Shown here: positions 1 through 5,146 of the stretch, one piece after another
How positions within the stretch are numbered: position 1 is the stretch's first letter
Layout of the letters: each line of letters opens with the position of its first letter
Assembly (NCBI GenBank): GCA_022566235.1
Contig: JADFJI010000187.1
Span: 1-5,216 of the forward strand
Origin: Chloroflexota bacterium
GTDB lineage: Bacteria > Chloroflexota > Dehalococcoidia > Plut-88900
Direction of reading: 5' to 3'
DNA length: 5,216 bases
The notes under the pieces: model-generated
Told to the model about the DNA's origin: nothing
The model's database searches: none
The model's input: the letters and a program-made list of their open reading frames with translations, nothing else
Translations under genes and position numbers: made by a program

Positions 1-74
1 GAGATGCTGACCGGTTCTTCGGCGGGTTCCTGTTTAACTGGTTCGGTTACTGATTGCTCTAATTTTTCTACCAT
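1..74 (-). CDS. N-terminal fragment of an unidentified protein
   Basis: Only the first 24 codons are inside the window; the gene runs off the left edge. The peptide begins MVEKLEQSVTEPVKQ and continues with a Glu/Pro/Val-rich stretch ending EEPVSI. It is acidic, lacks hydrophobic segments, and shows no signal peptide. The ATG is preceded by AGGGA with about five bases of spacing, and a strong promoter lies further upstream at 125-153, so the reading frame is probably real. An acidic low-complexity leader of this kind precedes the folded domains in several families, for example some S1-type RNA-binding proteins, but nothing visible identifies the family. It is divergent from the aminotransferase gene. 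Confidence 0.55.
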   Translation of the reverse strand, partial: MVEKLEQSVTEPVKQEPAEEPVSI

Positions 75-91
75 AATTGTCCCTGGTTCAT
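68..91 (-). CDS. Possible 7-codon leader ORF overlapping the next start
   Basis: An ATG at 91-89 follows GAGGAG by three bases and opens a seven-residue frame, MNQGQLW, that stops with TAG at 70-68. The stop overlaps the start region of the left-edge gene (ATG at 74-72, in the arrangement ATGGTAG), and the frames differ. This geometry could allow translational coupling. The Shine-Dalgarno motif is stronger than that of the main gene but unusually close to the ATG. It may be coincidental; no function is claimed. Confidence 0.2.
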   Translation of the reverse strand: MNQGQLW

Positions 92-124
92 TTTCTCCTC
101 TTGATAGCGGTGTAAGTGGGCGTC

Positions 125-153
125 AGTATAACATATGCCCTACTCCCTAGCAA
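125..153 (-). promoter_or_regulatory. Sigma70-type promoter for the left-edge gene
   Basis: Read on the minus strand, a -35-like TTGCTA (153-148) is followed after 17 bases by TATACT (130-125). TG stands one base upstream of the -10, giving an extended -10 motif, TGTTATACT. Transcription would begin near 118 and give a leader of about 44 bases carrying the overlapping mini-ORF. The -35 matches consensus at four of six bases and the -10 at five of six. Confidence 0.5.
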
Positions 154-175
154 TTTAAGGATACCTTTTTCTTCA

Positions 176-204
176 TTGACGGTACAGTGACTGGAGGATA
201 GAAT
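176..204 (+). promoter_or_regulatory. Sigma70-type promoter for the aminotransferase gene
   Basis: TTGACG (176-181) and TAGAAT (199-204) are separated by exactly 17 bases, each matching the sigma70 consensus at five of six positions. The predicted start of transcription near 211 gives a leader of about 74 bases that contains the hairpin at 218-240 and the ribosome binding site at 271-276. It lies back to back with the minus-strand promoter at 125-153, with 22 bases between them. Confidence 0.55.
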
Positions 205-217
205 CAGGGTCTGGCCC

Positions 218-240
218 AGTGGGGTTGAAAACCCCCTACT
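218..240 (+). promoter_or_regulatory. Hairpin in the aminotransferase 5' leader
   Basis: GGGGTT (221-226) pairs perfectly with AACCCC (230-235) around a GAA loop. The stem extends through AGT (218-220) and ACT (238-240) across a two-base bulge. It begins about seven bases after the predicted transcription start. No T-run follows, so it is not an intrinsic terminator. A role in mRNA stability or translation is possible but unproven. Confidence 0.3.
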
Positions 241-270
241 AGATGTAGTTGTTAGGGATAATACTAGGCA

Positions 271-276
271 AAGGAG
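271..276 (+). promoter_or_regulatory. Ribosome binding site that decides the aminotransferase start
   Basis: AAGGAG ends eight bases before the ATG at 285, which is ideal spacing. The longer in-frame alternative, a TTG at 249, has no such motif at a suitable distance and would place this site inside the coding region. The ATG at 285 is therefore preferred. Confidence 0.7.
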
Positions 277-284
277 CTTGGAGC

Positions 285-1655
285 ATGGCGACAACAACGA
301 GCGATACACCGGGTTTTGATGAGCTAAAAAAGATGGCACTGGACCATTTCTGGCCCCACGCCCAGCAGGTGGCAGACTTTGAGAAACCGGATGGGCTCCA
401 TGTGATAAAGGAGGGGAAGGGCTGCTGGGTGGAGGACACCCAGGGGCGTAAATACCTGGACGTGTTATCTGGGATGTGGCTGAAAAACATAGGCTATGGT
501 CGCACCGAGATAGCCGATGCGGTTTACGAACAGATGCAGCACATCACCTATTCTCCGGAGAACACCACCAACATCCCGGCCCTGAAGCTGGCGTCCAAGC
601 TGGCCAGCCTGAGCCCCGATAAGATGTCACGGGTCTTTCTGGTGAGTGGGGGCTCCGAGGCAGTGGAGAGCGCTCTGAAGATGGCGAAGGCGTATCACCA
701 GGTCAGGGGAGAGCCGGGGAGGCACAAAATAATAAGCCGGAAGGACTCCTATCATGGGGCCTCCTTTGCCGCGATGAGCCTGGGAGGGTATCAGGGCACC
801 GCCAACTTCGGTCCGCTCTTGCCGGGCAATATCCATGTGACCCAACCGAACCACTACCGGTGTCTGTACTGCAGCAACGCCTCTGAATGCAATCTGGAGT
901 GCGCCAAGGACGTGGAGCGGGCCATAGAGCACGAGGGGCCGGAGACGGTTGCGGCGGTGATAGGCGAGCCTATCTCAACCTCTAGCATGATGATACCCCA
1001 CCCCGAGTACTGGCCTACCCTCAGGTCCATATGCGACAAGTACGGCGTTCTCCTCATCGTCGATGAGGTGATCACCGGCTTCGGGCGCACCGGCAAGATG
1101 TTCGCCTCGGAGCACTGGGACCTTCAGCCCGACATCATGACCGTGGCCAAGGGGCTTTCCAGCGGATACATGCCCATAGGTGCGGCCATCGCTCGCAAAT
1201 CGGTGGCCGACGCTTTCATAGGGGGCGAGGATAAGACCTTCCGGCACCTTTTCACCTTTGGGGGACACCCCGCATCCTGTGCCGCCTCTCTGGCTAACCT
1301 GGAGATCCTAGAGGGAGAGGGACTGGTGGAGAACTCGGCCCAGATGGGCAAGTATATGTATGAGCAGCTTCAGACGCTCTACGAGCATCCCATAGTCGGC
1401 GATATTCGAGGTGGCCTGGGGCTTCTGGCCGGTATAGAGCTGGTGAAGGACCGGAATACCAAGGAGAAATTTCCGAAAGATGTGAACCTGGGAGAGAAAC
1501 TGACCCGTAGTTTCCTCAAGCACAGCATCCTGATACGGCAGCGGGGAGACGTGATATACCTCAGCCCTCCGCTGTGCATAACCAGCGATGAGGTGGACTT
1601 CGTGGTCCGCAACGTGGATGAGGTGCTGGGCGAGGTGGAACGGGAGCTTGAATAG
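285..1655 (+). CDS. Class III PLP-dependent aminotransferase
   Basis: This 456-residue protein has the usual length and motif order of class III (omega) aminotransferases, which move an amino group from an amine or omega-amino acid to a keto acid such as pyruvate using pyridoxal phosphate in the cytoplasm. Visible features are the cofactor phosphate-binding SGGSEA (121-126), the ring-stacking SYHG (155-158), GEP with Glu228, the class III signature around IVDEVITGFGRTG (258-270) with Asp260 for the pyridine nitrogen, the Schiff-base lysine Lys289 in TVAKG, Thr324 in FTFGGHP, and RGGLGL (375-380). A four-cysteine cluster, CLYC plus two further Cys (193, 196, 202, 206), sits before GEP. The substrate cannot be read from the sequence; beta-alanine, taurine, putrescine and other amines are all used in this family. 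The gene is monocistronic, with its own promoter and no gene following on the same strand until 2870. Confidence 0.93.
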   Translation: MATTTSDTPGFDELKKMALDHFWPHAQQVADFEKPDGLHVIKEGKGCWVEDTQGRKYLDVLSGMWLKNIGYGRTEIADAVYEQMQHITYSPENTTNIPALKLASKLASLSPDKMSRVFLVSGGSEAVESALKMAKAYHQVRGEPGRHKIISRKDSYHGASFAAMSLGGYQGTANFGPLLPGNIHVTQPNHYRCLYCSNASECNLECAKDVERAIEHEGPETVAAVIGEPISTSSMMIPHPEYWPTLRSICDKYGVLLIVDEVITGFGRTGKMFASEHWDLQPDIMTVAKGLSSGYMPIGAAIARKSVADAFIGGEDKTFRHLFTFGGHPASCAASLANLEILEGEGLVENSAQMGKYMYEQLQTLYEHPIVGDIRGGLGLLAGIELVKDRNTKEKFPKDVNLGEKLTRSFLKHSILIRQRGDVIYLSPPLCITSDEVDFVVRNVDEVLGEVERELE

Positions 1656-1669
1656 CTCATCTTAGTCCA

Positions 1670-1757
1670 GATATCCCAGGTGTGGGACGTCGGCACTGGC
1701 TTGGCTCCGCCCGGATGGTCAGGGTTACAGGGCAGACTCGGGGCCAGTAGGGATATC
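1670..1757. repeat. Nested inverted repeats in the convergent spacer
   Basis: GATATCCC (1670-1677) is the perfect inverted complement of GGGATATC (1750-1757). Inside it, ACTGGC (1695-1700) pairs with GCCAGT (1743-1748). TCCG (1706-1709) could then pair with CGGG (1739-1742), with one G-U pair, after a five-base bulge. The set lies between two converging genes, so it may fold in the 3' end of either transcript and help terminate or protect it. No T-tract is present, and chance pairing in GC-rich DNA cannot be excluded. Confidence 0.3.
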
Positions 1758-1805
1758 CGTTCTCCTCATCGATCACCAGGCAGTTGTTCAGCTACCGGGC
1801 TAGGG

Positions 1806-1828
1806 GCGAGGCTATTGGGCAGCCTCGC
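1806..1828 (-). terminator. Hairpin across the stop codon of the DUF4386-like gene
   Basis: GCGAGGCT (1806-1813) and AGCCTCGC (1821-1828) form a perfect eight-base-pair stem with a seven-base loop. On the minus strand the stem includes the last codons and the TAG stop (1814-1812) of the membrane protein gene. There is no T-run downstream, so a classical intrinsic terminator is doubtful. It may act as a 3'-end stabilising structure. Confidence 0.3.
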
Positions 1829-2495
1829 TGGTGCCTCGCATGACGAGCCGACCGCCTACTATGAGCGAGAAGAACAGGCTTATCATCAGTCCAACGAACC
1901 CTACGATCACAAGGTCGTCATTGACAAAGAGGAGCCAGAAAAAGGGCGAGACGATACCCCCCACGATGCCGAACACGCCTATCCAGCGAGGCAAAGCACC
2001 GGTTGTGATGATAAGGAGGCCAAAGGAGAAAACGCCAAGCGCGATACCAACCGCACCCATGGCAACTGCCGCATCCAACATGAGGCCAATTGCAGTGGCG
2101 CTGGAGAGTACTGAATCAGCCTGCTGGCCGGAGGCTACCACAAAGTCCTGGGCCAGGGGGGCCAAGGAAACCAAGATCATATCGGCCGTCAGAAAGAGCA
2201 TCGCCGCCGCGAGAAAGCCGAAACTGCCCAGTAAGGCCAGGTTTCGATCGTGGGAGCGGAATGCAAGGTACAGGAAAGCTGCCAGCGGGATGGTGAGGAG
2301 ATTGCTGAGGAGGTCGAAGATAGCGCTGGTGATAAACAAGTTTCGGTCTACTGCAATGTCTACCAGGACTCCGCTCGGGTCCTCCTTAAACGTTTGGGCC
2401 GAGATGGGATTGACCGCTATCGACACCACCACGGCTGCCACCATGGCGATAAGCAGTGCGCCAGCCAGGTACTCGATCTTCCTTTTAGAGAGCAT
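1812..2495 (-). CDS. DUF4386-like six-segment integral membrane protein
   Basis: This 227-residue protein is strongly hydrophobic, with likely membrane segments at about 9-29, 53-79, 87-111, 133-164, 171-190 and 195-216. The polar region between the first two (about 30-52) may be extracytoplasmic. Family-like landmarks are a long second helix ending in Arg, then HDRNLALLGSFGFLAAAML (82-100), and GALPRWIGVFGIVGGI (166-181). These resemble the DUF4386 pattern of Asn-Arg followed by a helix, and of Gly-x-Leu-Pro-Arg before the fifth segment. The biochemical role of that family is unknown. ATG at 2495 is chosen because GGGAGG lies six bases upstream; a TTG two codons earlier would touch that motif. 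The opposite strand also has a long open frame here, but it is Ser/Thr/Arg-rich and lacks a family resemblance. The gene has its own promoter and appears monocistronic. Confidence 0.75.
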   Translation of the reverse strand: MLSKRKIEYLAGALLIAMVAAVVVSIAVNPISAQTFKEDPSGVLVDIAVDRNLFITSAIFDLLSNLLTIPLAAFLYLAFRSHDRNLALLGSFGFLAAAMLFLTADMILVSLAPLAQDFVVASGQQADSVLSSATAIGLMLDAAVAMGAVGIALGVFSFGLLIITTGALPRWIGVFGIVGGIVSPFFWLLFVNDDLVIVGFVGLMISLFFSLIVGGRLVMRGTSEAAQ

Positions 2496-2501
2496 GGTCA
2501 A

Positions 2502-2507
2502 CCTCCC
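2502..2507 (-). promoter_or_regulatory. Ribosome binding site of the DUF4386-like gene
   Basis: GGGAGG on the minus strand ends six bases before the ATG at 2495-2493. It decides that start over the TTG at 2501-2499, which it abuts directly. Confidence 0.6.
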
Positions 2508-2534
2508 TCAATAAGACATTGGCCATATCAAGCT

Positions 2535-2555
2535 GTGGGCGTCCAAAGGACCCAC
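2535..2555 (-). promoter_or_regulatory. Hairpin in the DUF4386-like gene leader
   Basis: GTGGG (2535-2539) pairs with CCCAC (2551-2555), and TCC (2542-2544) with GGA (2548-2550), around an AAA loop with a two-base bulge (CG). It lies between the predicted transcription start near 2566 and the ribosome binding site at 2502-2507. No T-run follows in either direction, so it is not a terminator; its role is unknown. Confidence 0.3.
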
Positions 2556-2572
2556 AATCCCTGATGCTGCGA

Positions 2573-2601
2573 ATGGTACTGCCACCACAGAACCGTGTCA
2601 A
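2573..2601 (-). promoter_or_regulatory. Promoter for the DUF4386-like gene
   Basis: On the minus strand a perfect -35, TTGACA (2601-2596), is followed after 17 bases by TACCAT (2578-2573), which matches the -10 consensus at four of six positions, including the conserved first, second and last bases. Transcription would start near 2566 and leave a leader of about 70 bases. Confidence 0.45.
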
Positions 2602-2602
2602 A

Positions 2603-2760
2603 CACCTTGGTGCCTGCTGGACTATTTGCAGGCGTGACGAGCTGGCTTTCATCGGTCGGGAAAGCCACTCTAGTGCGGTCTGGTTCCCTATTGCCCCGGG
2701 CCCGTGGCCTCGCCCGTCTGGGCCTCGCGATGCGGAGGTCTTTACGCTGTCACCCCGACC
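2603..2760. other. Structured, gene-free segment between divergent promoters
   Basis: No convincing gene is seen here: the open frames on both strands lack ribosome binding sites and any family resemblance. The segment does hold several perfect stems. GCCTGC (2612-2617) pairs with GCAGGC (2628-2633), extendable by two G-U pairs. TGGCTTTC (2643-2650) pairs with GAAAGCCA (2660-2667). GGCCTC plus GC (2721-2728) pairs with GC plus GAGGTC (2732-2740), with a single bulged G and one G-U pair. The loop of the second stem contains GGTCGG (2654-2659), complementary to CCGACC (2755-2760), a possible pseudoknot. It may be a small RNA, a regulatory region or the decayed remnant of a gene; the sequence alone does not settle which. 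Confidence 0.25.
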
Positions 2761-2823
2761 TTTTGGGATTTGGAACGGCTACAGGTGCGAAGATGAGCCA
2801 GAAAGGGTATATTGCCTTTGGCA

Positions 2824-2853
2824 TTTACAGTTTTAATAGGAGAGCTATATAAA
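2824..2853 (+). promoter_or_regulatory. Promoter for the luciferase-like oxidoreductase gene
   Basis: TTTACA (2824-2829) and TATAAA (2848-2853) are 18 bases apart and each matches consensus at five of six positions. They lie in an AT-rich stretch that contrasts with the GC-rich DNA on both sides. Transcription would start near 2860, almost at the AGGA ribosome binding site (2859-2862), so the leader would be very short, about ten bases. Confidence 0.45.
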
Positions 2854-2869
2854 ACCATAGGAAATATCT

Positions 2870-3790
2870 ATGTCTGAGCTGAAGTTTGGCATTGCTTTGA
2901 ATGAGGGGGCCGACTCGATGGCGGATGAGGCCCGGAGGGCTGAGGTCCTGGGGTTCGACTCGGTGTGGGTCGGGGAGCATGTGGTTTGGCATCATCCGAT
3001 CCACGATGGCCTGATGGTCATGGCTGCCGCGGCCTCTGTTACCAAGCATATCAGGCTGGGGACGGCCATTCTGCTCCTGTCCCTCAAGCATCCTGTGCTG
3101 GTGTGCAAGGCGGTGACCACACTGGACCACATATCCGGGGGCCGGGTTAGCCTGGGCGTCGGAATCGGTGGAGAGTACCCCAAGGAGTTCGAGGCCATGG
3201 GCGTCCCGGTGAAAGAGAGAGGCCCCCGGGTCGACGAGGCGATCCGCCTGATGAAGCGGCTGTGGGCCGAGGACTCGGTCACCTTCGAAGGGCGGTTTTT
3301 CAGCGTTGTGGATGTCGGGCTGGAGCCTCACCCGGTGCAGAGGCCTCATCCTCCCGTCCTGATCGGGGGCCGGCGCAAGGCGTTGCGAAGGACTGCTCTA
3401 TACGGCGACGGCTGGATGCCGTATATGTACTCCCCAGAGATGTACAGGGAGGACTGGAAGAAGATAGAGGAGATGGCGGGGGAGGCGGGCCGGGACCCGT
3501 CCAGGATCGAGAGGACGGTCTGGGTTCCCATCTGCGTGGCGGATAGCTATGAGGCCGCGGCAAAGATGTCCAGTAAGGCCCTGGGTGGCGACTATGGCCA
3601 GTCCTTCGACGCGATAGTCCGGAAGTACGCCGTGCTGGGAACGCCGCAGGACTGCGCCGCTCGGATTAAGGAGTATATAGAGGCGGGGGCCGAGCATATC
3701 ATCATGAGCCCCTCGGCCCCGGGAGATGAGGCCCGGGAGTTCCCGAAGGCCATTGCCAGTGAGATTTTGCCCTTGTTGAATAAGGATTGA
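2870..3790 (+). CDS. Luciferase-like (LLM) flavin/F420-dependent oxidoreductase
   Basis: This 306-residue protein has the length and motif order of the single-subunit bacterial luciferase-like superfamily, a TIM-barrel fold that binds F420 or FMN and catalyses hydride transfer or oxygenation of small molecules. Landmarks are GFDSVWVGEHV (28-38), IRLGTAILLL (61-70), HPVLVCKAVTTLDHISGGR (74-92), LGVGIGGEYPKEFEAMGV (95-112), RGPRVDEAIRLMKRLW (117-132), the substrate-lid segment PHPVQRPHPPVLIGG (153-167) and GDGWMP (179-184). It most resembles the subgroup annotated as F420-dependent LLM oxidoreductases, but the choice between F420 and FMN, and the substrate, cannot be read directly. The ATG is preceded by AGGA with seven bases of spacing. 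The gene stands alone and ends at a hairpin shared with the convergent thioredoxin operon. Confidence 0.92.
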   Translation: MSELKFGIALNEGADSMADEARRAEVLGFDSVWVGEHVVWHHPIHDGLMVMAAAASVTKHIRLGTAILLLSLKHPVLVCKAVTTLDHISGGRVSLGVGIGGEYPKEFEAMGVPVKERGPRVDEAIRLMKRLWAEDSVTFEGRFFSVVDVGLEPHPVQRPHPPVLIGGRRKALRRTALYGDGWMPYMYSPEMYREDWKKIEEMAGEAGRDPSRIERTVWVPICVADSYEAAAKMSSKALGGDYGQSFDAIVRKYAVLGTPQDCAARIKEYIEAGAEHIIMSPSAPGDEAREFPKAIASEILPLLNKD

Positions 3791-3793
3791 TGT

Positions 3794-3829
3794 TTCGGGC
3801 CCGCGATGGGTGCCTGACTCAGGCCCGAA
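3794..3829. terminator. Bidirectional terminator-like hairpin
   Basis: TTCGGGCC (3794-3801) and GGCCCGAA (3822-3829) are perfect inverted repeats that fill most of the 44-base gap between two converging genes. An overlapping alternative, GCCTGA-C-TCAGGC (3812-3824), is also self-complementary. The plus-strand exit is mildly T-rich (TTATCT) and the minus-strand exit is not, so termination of the oxidoreductase transcript is the better supported use. Position and symmetry suggest it serves both transcripts. Confidence 0.55.
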
Positions 3830-3834
3830 TTATC

Positions 3835-4161
3835 TCAGGCGAGGACCTCTTCCAGGTGGCGCTTCAGCTCCCGCTTGGGCTGGGCGCCGACCATCTGGTC
3901 GACCTGCTGGCCACCCTTGAACACCAGCAAGGTGGGAATGCTCATAATGCCGAAGCGGGCAGTGGTGTCGAAGTTTACCTCGGTGTCGAGCTTTACGAAC
4001 TTGATCTTCCCGTCGTACTCCTCGGCCAGCTCCTCCAACATAGGACTGACTATGCGGCAGGGGCCGCACCATTCGGCCCAGAAGTCCACCAGGACCGGAA
4101 GGTCGGCATCGAGGACTTCCCGCTCGAACTCGGCATCCGTCACTTCTTTCGGTTTAGCCAT
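3835..4161 (-). CDS. trxA: Thioredoxin
   Basis: This 108-residue protein is a complete, classical thioredoxin. It shows VLVDFWAEWCGPCR (23-36) with redox cysteines Cys32 and Cys35, the buried Asp25 of the family, the cis-proline loop SIPT with Pro76, and FKGGQQVDQMVGA (81-93) at the C-terminal strand turn. There is no signal peptide or membrane anchor, so it acts in the cytoplasm, passing electrons from thioredoxin reductase to disulfide substrates. It is the last gene of a minus-strand operon, 37 bases after the CcdA/DsbD-like gene, which suggests it is the electron donor to that membrane protein. AAGGGGG about six bases before the ATG is a good ribosome binding site. The symbol reflects the family; genomes often hold several paralogues. 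Confidence 0.95.
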   Translation of the reverse strand: MAKPKEVTDAEFEREVLDADLPVLVDFWAEWCGPCRIVSPMLEELAEEYDGKIKFVKLDTEVNFDTTARFGIMSIPTLLVFKGGQQVDQMVGAQPKRELKRHLEEVLA

Positions 4162-4198
4162 CGATCTCCCCCTTATTCTCTAATTCTTTGACCCGGCA

Positions 4199-5110
4199 TT
4201 ACAACGTAACCAGCCGGTACAGTAGCACCCCGCCGAACAGGACGATGAGGTAGGACCCTGCGGCCGCCACGAAGCCGTTGGTGATCCCGCTGGTCTTCTC
4301 CCGGAAGGAGATCATGCCTCGTGAGACCGTCCGTCGTTCCATGCCGCCGACTATGAGGGCGCCGATGCCCACCGCCGGTAGTACCCGGCCCAGGCCGTAG
4401 GCTCCCAGCACGATGGCGCCGTACACGGGGTTCGCCGCGGCTGCCACCCATCCCAGGAGGATGTAGTAGGTGGGCATAGGGCACCCCATGCCCATGCCAG
4501 CACCCATGGTGCTCCCCAGCACCAGCGACCGCCGGTACGGCTTGTCCTGGTTGGGCATGTTGGGGCTGCGTAGCCTGCTCGTCAGGCTGGGAAGGTGGAT
4601 GAGGCCTACCTCGCTCAGGGCGTAGCCGATGGCTACGATGCCAAGGATGGAGTAGAGGACGACGGCGAAGCCCATCCGTGCCGACATAGTGTCCAGGAGA
4701 CCTAGTATGGCATCGCCGGCAAAGCCCAGGCCGACTCCCAGGGCGGCCAGAGGTAGGGCGCTTGCTGCCACGAATATCAGGCCCAGCATCGTGCGCTGGG
4801 ACAGCCCCTTTCGAGAGCCTAGGATCGATGGCATGGCGAATACTGAAGGGAAGCCGCAGGGCAGAACGATCATGGTGGCGCCGATGATGAAGGCAGCCCC
4901 TATTGCTACGAAAGCCCCGGGGTTGTTTGCCGAGGCGGCCTCGCCCGATACCCCTCCAAAGATATCGGTGCTGCCGTCCAGCAGGCCTACTTGCCAGCTA
5001 ATGAGGGCCAGCGCTGCTCCCACTGCCAGCGCGAACAAGAACTGTCCCTTCTGACCTGCACGGGTCCAGAGAGAGCCGGCAGGTTGTGTGATGGTACTCA
5101 TGTAGTGCAT
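4199..5110 (-). CDS. CcdA/DsbD-like thiol-redox transmembrane protein
   Basis: This predicted membrane protein is 303 residues long with about seven hydrophobic segments (roughly 24-44, 66-88, 109-133, 146-171, 196-226, 229-256, 279-299). Two motifs place it near the CcdA/DsbD transmembrane family, which carries electrons from cytoplasmic thioredoxin across the membrane through a cysteine pair: LPCGFPSVF with Cys85 in the first half and GCPMPTYY with Cys210 in the second. A Gly/Met-rich run (GAGMGMG) precedes Cys210. Unlike simple CcdA proteins, it has an extra N-terminal segment followed by a polar loop rich in Gly, Ser and Ala (about 45-65). The downstream thioredoxin and upstream HMA-like gene support a redox role tied to metal or thiol handling. 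ATG at 5110 is chosen because AAAAGG lies six bases upstream. ATG at 5137 (312 residues) sits nine bases after the upstream stop but has no such motif; ATG at 5101 is a third option. Confidence 0.75.
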   Translation of the reverse strand: MHYMSTITQPAGSLWTRAGQKGQFLFALAVGAALALISWQVGLLDGSTDIFGGVSGEAASANNPGAFVAIGAAFIIGATMIVLPCGFPSVFAMPSILGSRKGLSQRTMLGLIFVAASALPLAALGVGLGFAGDAILGLLDTMSARMGFAVVLYSILGIVAIGYALSEVGLIHLPSLTSRLRSPNMPNQDKPYRRSLVLGSTMGAGMGMGCPMPTYYILLGWVAAAANPVYGAIVLGAYGLGRVLPAVGIGALIVGGMERRTVSRGMISFREKTSGITNGFVAAAGSYLIVLFGGVLLYRLVTL

Positions 5111-5146
5111 TTTGAGCCTTTTCTCGTTTTGGTTCATTAAAGGGAA

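Noticed and set aside
249..284. TTG at 249 as the aminotransferase start
   Set aside because: It would add 12 residues not typical of the family and place the ideal AAGGAG site inside the gene; the ATG at 285 is better supported.
627..932. Minus-strand frames inside the aminotransferase, including this one and others up to 1696
   Set aside because: All are antisense to a gene with unmistakable catalytic motifs and have no recognisable product or ribosome binding site.
1831..2514. Long plus-strand open frame of 227 codons
   Set aside because: It is antisense to the DUF4386-like gene, its product is a Ser/Thr/Arg/Pro-rich chain with no domain, and the minus-strand frame has a proper ribosome binding site, promoter and family-like helices. 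It is a shadow frame.
2705..2728. Direct repeat of GGCCTCGC (2706-2713 and 2721-2728), considered as a repeat or attachment site
   Set aside because: There are only two short GC-rich copies, with no integrase, transposase or tRNA nearby, so it is most likely chance.
2519..2852. Overlapping plus-strand frames of 105 and 85 codons
   Set aside because: They lack ribosome binding sites, are rich in Pro, Arg and Trp as expected for translated non-coding GC-rich DNA, and resemble no family. The hairpins and promoters there are a better explanation.
3787..4191. Plus-strand frames opposite the thioredoxin
   Set aside because: They are shadows of the thioredoxin gene, which carries WCGPC and the cis-proline loop on the minus strand.
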